From NCBI GenBank assembly GCA_963740675.1, contig CAVUFS010000006.1, positions 124,001 through 188,000 of the forward strand: DNA of 64,000 bases, given 5' to 3'. Of the stretch, positions 35,045 to 44,053 are shown piece by piece. The notes under the pieces are model-generated. The model made no database searches and was not told where the DNA came from. It worked only from the letters and a program-made list of their open reading frames with translations. Position numbers and translations under genes: made by a program. How positions within the stretch are numbered: the first letter of the stretch is position 1; each line of letters opens with the position of its first letter. This DNA is from CAIKMD01 sp963740675 (GTDB taxonomy: Bacteria > Pseudomonadota > Alphaproteobacteria > ATCC43930 > CGMCC-115725).

Positions 35045-36066
35045 CGATCGTGACCCAATCTGCTCCGGCTTCGCCCGCGCTGATCACTGCGACGCTCAGC
35101 GCCTTCGAAAAAACCGCCGTTCTGAAGGCAGCCCTCGAGCTCGATGTATTCACCGCGATCGCCGAAGGCGATGATACGGTCGAGGCCCTCAGCCGACGAT
35201 GTGAGGCATCCTCGCGCGGCATCCGCATTCTTGCCGATTCGCTAACGGTTCTCGGCTTGGTGACCAAGCACGGCCGATCCTATCGCCTGACCCGGGACAG
35301 CGCGGTCTATCTCGACCGGCGCTCGGCGGATTATCTCGGCGACCTTGCGAAATTCGCGGCTTCGGCCGAGAAGTTCCATCGCTTCCTCGACGATCCGGCT
35401 GGTTGGGTCCGCCGCGGCGGCCCCGGCGATCTCGCCAATGTGGCGCCCGACAACCCGATCTGGGTCGACTTCGCGGCCGGCATGGTGCCATTGGTTGCGC
35501 CGATCGCGCGACAGATGGCGGACATGATCGCTGCCGCCGGAATCGCCCCAAAGCGTGTGCTCGACATCGCTGCCGGACATGGGCTCTACGGCATTGAGAT
35601 CGCCCGGCGCAATCCCGGCATCGAACTCGTCGCGATCGATTGGGCACCGGTCCTCGCCTTTGCCCGCAAGAACGCCACCGTTGCACAGATCGATGCAAGC
35701 TACATCACGCTGCCGGGCGACGCGTTCACGATCGATATCGGCCGAAATTACGATCTCGTGCTGGTGCCGAATTTTCTCCATCATTTCGGTATTCCGACCT
35801 GCATCGAATTTTTGCGGCGGGTGCGCGGCGCACTGGTCGACCGCGGCCGTCTCGCTATTCTCGAATACGTACCGAACGAGGATCGGGTCTCGCCGCCCTT
35901 CCCCGCTCTCTTCGCGCTGACGATGCTGACCGGCACCCCCGAAGGCGACGCGCACACGGTCCGCGATCTTCGGGTGATGTGCCGCGACGCCGGCTTCGAC
36001 GCGGTGGAATTTCAGACGGTCCCGAATACCTCGCAGACCCTGATCCTGGCGACCGCCGGCGGATGA
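35041..36066 (+). CDS. SAM-dependent O-methyltransferase-like protein
   Basis: A 341-residue protein with an N-terminal dimerisation/winged-helix domain (KTAVLKAALELDVFTAIAEG ... LGLVTKHGRSYRLT). A Rossmann SAM-binding domain follows (VLDIAAGHGLYGIEIARR, AIDWAPVLAFARKNA, VPNFLHHFG). It resembles hydroxyneurosporene/acetylserotonin-type O-methyltransferases. The catalytic His-Asp/Glu pair is plausible in NFLHHFG. It is translationally coupled to the dioxygenase. It may methylate or demethylate a phenolic intermediate. Confidence 0.88.
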   Translation: MTIVTQSAPASPALITATLSAFEKTAVLKAALELDVFTAIAEGDDTVEALSRRCEASSRGIRILADSLTVLGLVTKHGRSYRLTRDSAVYLDRRSADYLGDLAKFAASAEKFHRFLDDPAGWVRRGGPGDLANVAPDNPIWVDFAAGMVPLVAPIARQMADMIAAAGIAPKRVLDIAAGHGLYGIEIARRNPGIELVAIDWAPVLAFARKNATVAQIDASYITLPGDAFTIDIGRNYDLVLVPNFLHHFGIPTCIEFLRRVRGALVDRGRLAILEYVPNEDRVSPPFPALFALTMLTGTPEGDAHTVRDLRVMCRDAGFDAVEFQTVPNTSQTLILATAGG

Positions 36067-36204
36067 CATCAAGACCGTGCGCGACCCGGTTTGTCGCAAA
36101 TATGTATAGAAGGCACGCAGGGCTCCATAATGCTGCGGGGCTTCGACGCATAGACACGACCGATGAAGCTAGAATTGATTGCCTTGTGACGAGCTATTAC
36201 GCCC

Positions 36205-36254
36205 CTCCCTTGGTAAGGGAGAGGTCGAAAGTTCAATCCTTTCCGGCAGCACCA
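36205..36254 (+). pseudogene. 3' half of a tRNA-Thr (GGT): possible attachment-site remnant
   Basis: The anticodon stem-loop CTCCC-TTGGTAA-GGGAG (anticodon GGT) is followed by a perfect T arm (GAAAG-TTCAATC-CTTTC), the acceptor 3' strand CGGCAGC, discriminator A and CCA. The 5' acceptor strand GCTGCCG and the D arm are missing. A GAGC followed by tattacgccc replaces them. Integrative elements commonly leave such 3' tRNA halves. It marks the boundary between the catabolic cluster and a region of truncated and accessory genes. Confidence 0.7.
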
Positions 36255-36293
36255 GGTTTCCCAAGAAAATCAATGTCAGTGAGCGGCACGGAT

Positions 36294-37067
36294 CTACACC
36301 GATCCGCAGCTGCGCGTAGAACAGCGCAGGAATCCGCAGGTACTTTGGCACGAACTTGACACGCAAGCGTTCTCGCGTTGTTCAGCGAGCACCGCGAACG
36401 CCGTGCCCGCGACCGAGCGCCGCTCGCCGGTCGGGATCTGCTTTTCATCCGTCGGCAGGAAGGCCTCGGCGAAAATCTCAATACAATGATCGAGGCAATC
36501 GCGTGCCCCGACGCCGTCGAGGTTGAAATAGGGGTGCGCGCTCAGCGACAGCGGCGTCGGCTTTGTCGTATACGCGTCGAATGTCAGATGCAACGCCGCA
36601 CCGGCGAGACGATACGTCGCCGTCACATCGACCCGGCCCGGGAAGCCCTGGTCGCCATCAGGGCTGGTGAAGTTAAGCGTGACGTGATCGTGTTCAGCGA
36701 CCACAACCGACCAGAACTGCTTGCCGAATCCGACCGCGCCGCCATGCAGAGTTGAGCCGTTCTCATTCTTCGATAGGGAGAAAGTCTTGCCGTCGATGGT
36801 CACCGAGCCGCCGGCAATGCGGTTGGCGTTGCGACCGAGCAGCGCGCCGAACGAGCCCTCGTAGCGCTGGAGGTGCCGGCATCCGGCGGCGGTCGCGAGC
36901 ATGTCGTGCTCGGTTTCGAAGACGCCGCCGATTATGCGACCTATGAGGATGCCCCCGTAATCGGTGATGCGCGCCTGGATCTTGTTGTTTTTGATCGTGT
37001 AGAGTTGCGCAGCGCGACCGGTTACTTGGCCAAAATCAACGCCGCCCACTGTCCAATCGCGATCCAT
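36294..37067 (-). pseudogene. galM: Aldose 1-epimerase, C-terminally truncated
   Basis: It normally interconverts alpha and beta anomers of sugars. About 225 residues match the family: ITDYGGILIGRI, FGALLGRNANRIAGG, STLHGGAVGFGKQFW with its catalytic His, and LSAHPYFNLDG. After ERRSVAGTAF the homology stops and a 32-residue unrelated tail runs to the stop next to the tRNA-Thr half. The last third, with the catalytic Glu region, is lost. It was probably cut by the rearrangement at the tRNA fragment. Confidence 0.8.
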
Positions 37068-37490
37068 ATATAGGAAAGCGGCTATCGTGCGATGAGTTCC
37101 TCACGCCACGCGTAACAACCGATGGGTTTGCTTTAAGAACAGCGCCGTCTATAGGCTAGCCGGTGCCGTAGCAAGCGGCAAAGCCCCGTCAAGGCGTCCG
37201 TGAGCAGCTCTGCACCGTTCTCCCATCAAAGCGGTGAATTCCCGCGTCAACGCATAGGTCGCCGCTTCGTGCAGGAAGAGAAGAATAGACCAGCAATCGC
37301 AGCAACGATGACAAGGACCGGGGGCATTGATGTCACGAAGTGAATGCAACGGCGGCACCGTGCGGAACACCTTTGTCAGCTGAACCACCGAAATGTTCGG
37401 GGTCATGAGCTGCGGCCGAATAAGTTGATCGTGCGAGGATGCGTCCTTCCGGGGGCCATGCCGTGCTTTCGCCGTCGGAGAGACCAAATT
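37068..37490. other. Gap of about 420 bases without a recognised gene
   Basis: A minus-strand ORF of 112 codons (37149-37487) is open but has no recognisable domain and an unusual Cys/His-rich composition. I treat it as unsupported. The right edge holds the katE promoter. Confidence 0.4.
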
Positions 37491-37515
37491 GGAACTAATC
37501 TAAATCCTTCCAGTT
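37491..37515 (+). promoter_or_regulatory. EcfG-type general stress promoter for katE
   Basis: GGAAC (37491-37495) and AGTT (37512-37515) are separated by 16 bases, 70 bases upstream of the katE start. This matches the GGAAC-N16/17-CGTT consensus with one -10 mismatch. Confidence 0.65.
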
Positions 37516-37584
37516 GAGAAAGCGCTAGTGACCGCGATGAGCGACCAATCGCGAGCACTTCGCAGCCCTCATTGGAGTATCGCT

Positions 37585-39705
37585 ATGGCCGTTAAAAGGA
37601 CGCGTGCGCTGCAACGCAAGGACGCGCAGCTTGGGGAAGTGAAAGTACCGCGTGGCGAAGGTGGCGAGACCCATCAAATCGCCGGCGGCCGGGTCCCGGA
37701 ACTGACGACAGCACAAGGTGTGCCGGTTGCCGATGACCAAAACTCGCTACGCATCGGCACGCGCGGTCCCTCGCTACTCGAGGACTTTCATTTTCGCGAG
37801 AAGATTTTTCATTTCGATCATGAGCGAATTCCCGAGCGCGTGGTTCATGCCCGGGGCTTTGGCGCTCATGGCTTCTTTGAGAATTACAAATCGCTCGCGG
37901 ATATCACCCAGGCCGACCTATTGCAACGCGCTGGCGAGCGCACACCGGCCTTTGTCCGTTTCTCGACCGTCGCCGGCAACAAAGGTTCTGCCGACCTTGC
38001 CCGCGACGTCCGTGGCTTCGCAGTAAAACTCTATACCAAGCAGGGCAATTGGGACATCGTCGGTAACAATATCCCGGTTTTCTTCATCCAGGATGCGATT
38101 AAGTTCCCCGACATCATCCATGCGGCCAAAGATGAGCCGGATCGTGGATTTCCTCAGGCACAAACGGCACACGATAATTTCTGGGACTTCATTTCACTCA
38201 ATCCCGAGAGCATGCATATGGCTCTGTGGATTATGTCGGATCGCACGATCCCGCGCTCGTTCCGCTTCATGGAGGGTTTCGGGGTCCATACCTTCCGTCT
38301 CGTCAACGCAGCCGGCAAATCGACCTTCGTCAAATTCCATTGGAAGCCGAAGCTGGGTATGCAATCAGTGGTATGGAACGAGGCGCTGAAGATCAATGGC
38401 GCCGATCCCGATTTCCATCGCCGCGATCTCTGGGACGCAATCCAGATGGGCGATTTCCCCGAATGGGAATTGGGACTGCAGCTTTTCGACGACGCCTTCG
38501 CGGAGAAATTTCCCTTCGACGTGCTCGATGCGACGAAGCTGATCCCGGAGGAAGACGTGCCGATCCGTCGCGTAGGTCGGCTGGTCCTCGATCGCTGCGT
38601 CGACAATTTCTTCGCCGAAACCGAGCAGGTGGCGTTCTGTACGCAGAACATTGTCGCCGGCGTTGATTTTAGCAACGACCCACTGCTTCAGGGCCGCAAC
38701 TTCTCCTACCTCGACACGCAGCTCAAGCGGCTGGGAAGTTCCAACTTTACCCAACTCCCGATCAACGCGCCGAAATGCCCGTTCCATCATTTCCAACAAG
38801 ACGGGCATATGGCGTTCATGAATCCGAAGGGTCGGGCCAATTACGAGCCGAACTCCTGGGGTGGTGCGGACGGCGGCCCGCGCGAAACGCCGGAGCGTGG
38901 TTTCACCTCCTTCGCCGCCGAAGAAAGCGGCGCTAAAGCTCGGTTACGGTCGGAGACCTTTTCCGACCATTACAGCCAGGCACGCCAGTTCTATCTTAGC
39001 CAGACTGAAACCGAGCAGAGGCATATTGCTTCGGCCTTTACTTTCGAATTGAGCAAAGTCGAGACGCCGGCCATTCGCGCCCGCATGGTCGCGCATCTGC
39101 GCAACGTTGACGAGGACCTGGCGACGACCGTTGCCACTGGCCTCCGTCTTAAGGATATGCCGAAACCGGCCGAGCCCGCACGGCCAGTGAACAAGAACCT
39201 CAAACCGTCGCCGAAGCTCAGCATCCTCGGCAATGCGGCAAACACCTTCAAGGGAAGAAAGCTCGGAATTCTTGTGACCGATGGCGTGGATACCGGTCTG
39301 CTTAAGTCATTGCAGGCGGCCGCGGAAGCGGAGGGTGCTGTGGTCAAGCTGGTGGCACCTCAAGTTGGCGGCGTGAAGCCCGCGAAAGGCGGGTTGATCG
39401 AAGCGCACGAAAAGATCGATGGCGGACCCTCCGTGGTCTTCGATGCTGTCGCGATCCTGGCGAGCAAGGAAGGGAGCGCTTTGCTGGCCAATGAAGCGAC
39501 AGCCCGAGACTTCATCGCCGACGCCTTCGCGCATGTGAAATTCATCGCCTATGCACCAAGTGCAAAGTCGCTCCTTGATAAAGCCGGCGTCGTTCCCGAC
39601 GGCGGGGTTATCGAACTCGCGGGCGAGAAAGATGCCGCGCGCTTCTTGAAGCTCTGTCGCCAGCTGCGCTTTTGGCAGCGCGAGCCCGAGGTAAAGCGTG
39701 TCTAA
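37585..39705 (+). CDS. katE: Large-subunit catalase (HPII type)
   Basis: It breaks down hydrogen peroxide in the cytoplasm. The heme catalase core contains the distal His in PERVVHARGFGAHG, the distal Asn in VGNNIPVFFIQDAIKFPD and the proximal Tyr in GRNFSYLDTQLKR. The C-terminal flavodoxin/GATase-like domain of clade 2 enzymes is present (LGILVTDGVDTGLLKSLQ to the end). I start at the ATG at 37585 with GGAG seven bases upstream, giving 706 residues. An in-frame Met 19 codons earlier lacks such a site. EcfG control fits a stationary-phase catalase. Confidence 0.96.
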   Translation: MAVKRTRALQRKDAQLGEVKVPRGEGGETHQIAGGRVPELTTAQGVPVADDQNSLRIGTRGPSLLEDFHFREKIFHFDHERIPERVVHARGFGAHGFFENYKSLADITQADLLQRAGERTPAFVRFSTVAGNKGSADLARDVRGFAVKLYTKQGNWDIVGNNIPVFFIQDAIKFPDIIHAAKDEPDRGFPQAQTAHDNFWDFISLNPESMHMALWIMSDRTIPRSFRFMEGFGVHTFRLVNAAGKSTFVKFHWKPKLGMQSVVWNEALKINGADPDFHRRDLWDAIQMGDFPEWELGLQLFDDAFAEKFPFDVLDATKLIPEEDVPIRRVGRLVLDRCVDNFFAETEQVAFCTQNIVAGVDFSNDPLLQGRNFSYLDTQLKRLGSSNFTQLPINAPKCPFHHFQQDGHMAFMNPKGRANYEPNSWGGADGGPRETPERGFTSFAAEESGAKARLRSETFSDHYSQARQFYLSQTETEQRHIASAFTFELSKVETPAIRARMVAHLRNVDEDLATTVATGLRLKDMPKPAEPARPVNKNLKPSPKLSILGNAANTFKGRKLGILVTDGVDTGLLKSLQAAAEAEGAVVKLVAPQVGGVKPAKGGLIEAHEKIDGGPSVVFDAVAILASKEGSALLANEATARDFIADAFAHVKFIAYAPSAKSLLDKAGVVPDGGVIELAGEKDAARFLKLCRQLRFWQREPEVKRV

Positions 39706-39846
39706 GTCCGCCTGACGACGGATCTCGGACCAAGCGTCGGGCGGCGGCACTACAGCCAGCCTTTATTTTCCCAGGCCATCAGGGCGAGTTCGAACGCGTC
39801 TGGAATCTTGCTGTTCAAGAAAAGGGTCTTCCTTGAGGATCAGGGG

Positions 39847-40338
39847 CTACAGCGTGATTGAGGTAGTCGGCGGCGCATCCCTTGCGGGCTCAATTCGCCG
39901 CGAGCCGAAACAACAGAGCCGACCGCCCGTAACGCCATAAGTCGTGCCGATGTCGAATTTCGCGTCGGCCACACCGTGTGGATCGTTGGTGTCGAATTCG
40001 CGCAGCCACGCCCGGGCATCCGCCGCTGCCGGCAATACAAATTCGACCAAATCGGAATGGGCATTGAGAATCAGAAGAAACGTCGCGTCTTGGCCGCGGC
40101 GTTTGATGCCGGTGGTCTGCGCACGCCCATCGATCAGCATGCCAAAACAATGCATCTGCGCATCGCTCCACTGCTCGCTGGTCATCGCGTCACCGCTGGC
40201 GTTGATCCACGTAACGTCCCTGACGTCGAGGGCCTCGTTATAATCGCCCATCAGAAACCGGTTGCGCCGCAGGACGGGATATTTGTGACGAAGGCTCGTT
40301 AGCTTCTGGGTGAAGGAAATGAGGCCTGTTGCGCACAC
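39847..40338 (-). pseudogene. glgX: C-terminal fragment of glycogen debranching enzyme GlgX
   Basis: About 130 residues match the end of isoamylase-type debranching enzymes: FTQKLTSLRHKYPVLRRNRFL, DVTWINASGDAMTSEQW, CFGMLIDGRAQTTGI and FLLILNAHSDLVEF. A full GlgX has about 700 residues. The catalytic (alpha/beta)8 barrel is absent, and the sequence upstream shows no trace of it. It is a stranded 3' end with a slightly altered tail. Confidence 0.8.
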
Positions 40339-40524
40339 GGCTGACAGGCCTAGAAGACAGGATCACCAAGGCCGTTTTGCCGACGAATTAAGGCGCTTTC
40401 GGCACGGCACCGTTTATCGCGTTGGCGGATGAATGTTGGTTACACTCGGGATTGCGAAGCATTAACTTGGGCCGTTTGCAGGTTTCGGTCTGGTTCAAAA
40501 TGGCCCGCCGCGCAAATTAATGCG

Positions 40525-40555
40525 GGTGCCGGCGATCGAGCAGATCACCGGCACC
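40525..40555 (-). terminator. Hairpin after the DUF6496 gene
   Basis: GGTGCCGG pairs with CCGGCACC, with inner GATC pairing, six bases beyond the stop of the small gene. It lacks a long T tract, so a terminator role is likely but not certain. Confidence 0.5.
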
Positions 40556-40561
40556 TTCAAA

Positions 40562-40777
40562 TCACTTCGATTTTTTGGCGGATCGCTTTTTGCGCTTCGG
40601 TACCTTCTTGCCCTTGCGGCGAGCCTCGGACAAGCCGATTGCGATTGCCTGCTTACTCTTCACCTTTTTGCCACTGCGTCCGCTGCGAAGGGTTCCCTTC
40701 TTCCGTTTCTTCATAGCGCCTCTAACAGCGGATTGCGCGCCTTTTGAATATTTACGAGCTGCCCTCGCTTCTCCCAT
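40562..40777 (-). CDS. Small lysine-rich basic protein (DUF6496-like)
   Basis: A 71-residue, strongly basic protein starting at MGEARAARKY. The stretch GKKVKSKQAIAIGLSEARRKGKK is the hallmark of a widespread group of small proteins annotated DUF6496. Its C-terminus is KRKKRSAKKSK. Nucleic-acid or nucleoid binding is plausible from the charge alone, but the function is unknown. A longer open frame upstream has no conserved residues. Confidence 0.75.
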   Translation of the reverse strand: MGEARAARKYSKGAQSAVRGAMKKRKKGTLRSGRSGKKVKSKQAIAIGLSEARRKGKKVPKRKKRSAKKSK

Positions 40778-41188
40778 CGTCGTTTGGTTAGTTTTAAGTC
40801 CCCAACAAAACTGCGCCATTTCCTCTGTACTCACAAGACTGTTCGCGAGTCGCGACAATGGCTTTTCATGAGACTTGAGCACGAGGCCGAAGTCGATGCG
40901 GCCCCTCCACATCGGATGTCATGGAAGAATTTCGCCAAGTGGAGATTAGCCGAGTGGAGACTCGAGCCACAAAGATCGCGATGACGCAAATGCTGTGGAT
41001 GTAACCGATCTATTCGGGGTTTTCCGCTGCTGTCTACCAGTTGGCAGATCCACATCTCCAATTGTGGAAGATCATTCGAACGCGTGAGACGAAGGACCTA
41101 TTCGCGATGAGATACGTCCTTACCCTCCCGGGTATTGGGCGCTGGCCAGCCGTTGCGGTGCCAACCAAATTTGAGAAGGATTGCTGAA
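40778..41188. other. Gap of about 410 bases, no gene recognised
   Basis: The sequence between the DUF6496 gene and the divergent Crp/Fnr-type gene contains only short non-conserved ORFs. It should carry the promoters of both genes. Confidence 0.4.
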
Positions 41189-41932
41189 ATGAACGCCAAC
41201 AAAGAGAACCTTCTTCTCGCCTCGCTCGTCGAAGCCGATTGGACGCTTTTTCAATCACATTTGAAGCCCCTTGAGCTTACGCAAGGCCAAATTCTCTTCG
41301 ATCAAGGTGAAGATGTTGTTCAAACCTATTTCCCGACGATAGGAACGATTATTTCTCTCGTCATGCCACTCAAGACCGGCAGTGTCATTGAAGTTACAAT
41401 GATCGGATACGAAGGCGCTGCGGGCGGAATAGTGAGTGCGGGAAATAAACCCGCCTCGGCGCGCATGCAGGTGTTGTGTGGCGGTCCAGCGTGGTGCATT
41501 CCGACCGCCATCCTAGAAGATCTCAAGTGGAAGTCGAAGAATCTACACGGCACCTTTAGTCGCTATAGCGATCTTCTTTTGGCACAAACGATGCAATCAG
41601 TTGCGTGTAACGCTGCACACACCATCGACCAACGCTGCAGCCGTTGGCTTCTGTCGATCCAAGACAGAGTGCGAAGCGGCTCTTTGAATGTGACTCAAGA
41701 GTTGCTCGCCGGACTGCTCGGGGTACAGCGCACGACGATATCAAGTGTGGCACAGTCACTGCAAAACCGCCAAATCATCGAATATGCCCGAGGCCGAATT
41801 TCAATTCGAGATCGTACGGCGCTCCATGCAGTCGCATGCGAATGCTATGACGACGTTGATCGACATTTAGGAGCGATCCTGCCGGATGTTCTTACGGCAC
41901 GTAAGAAGTTGTCGTTACAGGATCTGGGATAA
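41189..41932 (+). CDS. Crp/Fnr-family transcriptional regulator
   Basis: A 247-residue regulator with an N-terminal cyclic-nucleotide-binding-like beta barrel (QGQILFDQGEDVVQTYFP) and a C-terminal winged helix (LLAGLLGVQRTTISSVAQSLQNRQII). It lacks the Fnr iron-sulfur cysteine cluster, and the barrel lacks the phosphate-binding GE...R motif of Crp. It therefore belongs to the large uncharacterised alphaproteobacterial group that is often found among stress genes. GAGAAGGA precedes the ATG. Confidence 0.9.
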   Translation: MNANKENLLLASLVEADWTLFQSHLKPLELTQGQILFDQGEDVVQTYFPTIGTIISLVMPLKTGSVIEVTMIGYEGAAGGIVSAGNKPASARMQVLCGGPAWCIPTAILEDLKWKSKNLHGTFSRYSDLLLAQTMQSVACNAAHTIDQRCSRWLLSIQDRVRSGSLNVTQELLAGLLGVQRTTISSVAQSLQNRQIIEYARGRISIRDRTALHAVACECYDDVDRHLGAILPDVLTARKKLSLQDLG

Positions 41933-41970
41933 CCGCACAAAGACAGACGCGCCGAAGAGCAGGAGAAGTC

Positions 41971-42550
41971 CTAATGATGCTTAGATTGTATCGTCTTCGC
42001 ACGCGCGAACGCCTTCATTCCCGATTTCAGTAACTTGGTCGCTTTGCTTGGCCCTACTTCGCCTTGTGGTTTGAATTCGCGGCCGCGAAGCTTGTTATAA
42101 TCGATAAAGAATTCCTTGATTTCGTCCATAAGATGAGGCCGAAGTTCCTTGATCGATCCGATTTCATTGTGCGTCTGTGCATGGCAAGCGACCGCGAGCA
42201 AACGATCGTTACGCACCCATTTACCCTGCTTTTCGCGCTGCTTGGCTTCGATCGCGCCGATAAGCCGCATCCGCACTACGCATCCCGGTACCACCGGCGC
42301 ATCCATAAGGACTAGTATGTCGAGGGGATCCCCGTCATCTCCCAAGGTCGATGGCGCAAAGCCGAAGTCGTAAGGGAAGCTCATGCCCTCTGGGAGAACA
42401 GTAGCCAGATCGAGGCAGTCGCAATCGGGATCGTAGTCGTATTTGTTGCGGCTGCCCTTTGGAGTTCTCGATAACGACACGCAAATTGCCGTCATCATCG
42501 AAGGTGGTGGTTTCGGAAAGGATCGCATGACGCGCGGAAGCCGGGCACAT
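41971..42550 (-). CDS. ppa: Inorganic pyrophosphatase (family I), split by one apparent insertion
   Basis: It hydrolyses pyrophosphate to drive biosynthesis. The start region (TTTFDDDGNLRVVIENSKG) is in one frame. After one extra base in the C run at 42455-42457 the rest continues: RNKYDYDPDCDCLDLATVLPEGMSFPYDFGF. The metal-binding GDDGDPLDILVLMD motif is intact and a basic tail ends the protein. The start is uncertain. I give the ATG ending at 42550. The tail FKPQGEVGPSKATKLLKSG is longer than in E. coli. A paralogue elsewhere could exist. Confidence 0.82.
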
Positions 42551-42579
42551 CGATAAGGCCCTCCATGACACTTTTATGC

Positions 42580-42604
42580 AACTCCACTGGCGTCGACTGG
42601 TTCC
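42580..42604 (-). promoter_or_regulatory. EcfG-type promoter candidate upstream of ppa
   Basis: On the minus strand GGAAC (42600-42604) and AGTT (42580-42583) are 16 bases apart, about 30 bases before the proposed start. Confidence 0.5.
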
Positions 42605-42846
42605 GTGCGAGGGACAGGCGAACCGCACGTGGGAGGCCAACTTCCCGCCAAGCTGACGGGGTGTCATTCAAACGGAGCGTCATTTGGGAATGATCGTTCA
42701 CCAGCCCGTGTCGCAAAGGAACCACGATTGCCACACGCCCTTATGAGAACGATGCAGCCGCGCCGTCTTTTCATGCCAACCAGAAGGCCCGGTTACGCAG
42801 CTTGCGTTTGATCTGACGCACGTCAGGGCAGCGAGCGGAGGGCAAT

Positions 42847-43173
42847 ATGGATACCCTAGTTTTGAAGCACGGATCGCTAAGCGCAGACGCGGTCCACCTA
42901 TGCATCGATATGCAGAACGTCTTCGCGTCAGAAACGCCTTGGCAAGTGCCGTGGCTTCCACGAATCCTACCTTACGTCGAGCGGATTGCGATACGCCATC
43001 CGGCGCGAAATATCTTCACCCGCTTTATGCCCCCTATGTCCCACGACAATCTCTTCGGCAGCTGGCAACGTTTCTATCGCCGCTGGCCGAATATGTTGCG
43101 GGGACGGATCGATCCACGACTTCGGCTGGTATCGCCTAGAGCGTTTCTTTACAGGTCAACCCAGCTTGCCTAG
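42847..43173 (+). pseudogene. N-terminal fragment of an isochorismatase-like hydrolase
   Basis: HLCIDMQNVFASETPW carries the catalytic Asp of cysteine hydrolases, and the homology continues to FGSWQRFYRRWPNML. The family has about 190-210 residues with the catalytic Lys and Cys further on. Here the frame changes near 43100 and the next gene begins at 43217, so the C-terminal half is gone. A ribosome-binding site (GGAGGG) is still present. Confidence 0.72.
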
Positions 43174-43216
43174 GTGAGCGCAGGCCAGCTGATTTTGACG
43201 TCTTGTTCTGCTCGAG

Positions 43217-43873
43217 TCAGCCTTGGCCCGCTCGCGAAACGACCGCATTGACGGCCATGGCGATCAAGATCGTGTTGAAAAAAAACGATACCACCGCATG
43301 CCAAGTCACTGCCCGACGCATTGATGTGGTGAGAATGTTCGTGTCTGATGTCTGCATTGTCATTCCGATGACGAACGAGAAATAGAGAAACTCCCAAATG
43401 CCTGGCTCGCGTCCGTCGTGAAAATCCAGAGGACGCTTTGTCGGTTGGTCGCGCTTTTCTTCACGATAAAAGAGGTTTGAATAATGAGCCGCTTCGTTTA
43501 ACTGGATCACAAACCAACCCAGCGGCGCGCCGACCAGCAATATTCCTAACCCTATCGGATCATCCGAACTCTTATCGTTGAGTGTGGTAAAAATAGCAGT
43601 GCAGGTATAGGCAATAACGGCGAGGATGATGAAGGAGACGATTCCGGCGCCCTCGTCCTCGACCTTCGCGCGCCGCTTTAGATAAGCCGAATCTACTCGG
43701 GCGATCACGACAGTGAAAGCGACAATATAGGAAAGGAAAAACGCGTCACCAGCAATCGCCAGAGGCATTTTCCAATGCTCGGCAGCTGCGCCTGCCCAGA
43801 CCAAGAGAGCAATCACAAGTGAAACATAGAACTTGCCGTGATGGTGCCACGAGCTGGTTAAAAGGCTGGTCAT
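43217..43873 (-). CDS. DUF1345 membrane protein
   Basis: About 218 residues with five hydrophobic segments. The family signature GREPGIWEFLYFSFVIGMTMQTSDTNI is clear, and the region LNEAAHYSNLFYREE is typical. The function is unknown. I start at MTSLLTSSWHHHG, because the longer frame would begin inside the promoter described next. The predicted transcript would then be almost leaderless. Confidence 0.85.
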   Translation of the reverse strand: MTSLLTSSWHHHGKFYVSLVIALLVWAGAAAEHWKMPLAIAGDAFFLSYIVAFTVVIARVDSAYLKRRAKVEDEGAGIVSFIILAVIAYTCTAIFTTLNDKSSDDPIGLGILLVGAPLGWFVIQLNEAAHYSNLFYREEKRDQPTKRPLDFHDGREPGIWEFLYFSFVIGMTMQTSDTNILTTSMRRAVTWHAVVSFFFNTILIAMAVNAVVSRAGQG

Positions 43874-43882
43874 GCCAGGTGC

Positions 43883-43907
43883 AACGAGCAGTGCTGCACT
43901 TTGTTCC
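43883..43907 (-). promoter_or_regulatory. EcfG-type general stress promoter for the DUF1345 gene
   Basis: On the minus strand GGAAC (43903-43907) and CGTT (43883-43886) are separated by exactly 16 bases. This is a perfect match to the general stress consensus. Confidence 0.7.
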
Positions 43908-44053
43908 AAGCTGCGAATGTGAGCCCTGCCTCGCCACGGCTCATACTCTAGCTATGGCTAGTCTCTGCCCACGGCTTGCAACGATCTTTGGGCGCATAAA
44001 CGCTGGCTTACACTCAAGCTTTGCGCGGTACAGATGACCGCGCGAGGTTGTTG

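Noticed and set aside
36169..36366. 65-codon minus-strand ORF over the tRNA-Thr fragment
   Set aside because: Its PERIELSTSPLP text is the well-known artefact of translating a tRNA in reverse.
37149..37487. 112-codon ORF upstream of katE
   Set aside because: No domain, and its reading conflicts with the katE promoter region, so it is not supported as a gene.
42698..42961. 87-codon minus-strand ORF opposite the isochorismatase fragment
   Set aside because: No recognisable features, and the plus strand shows the conserved hydrolase start.
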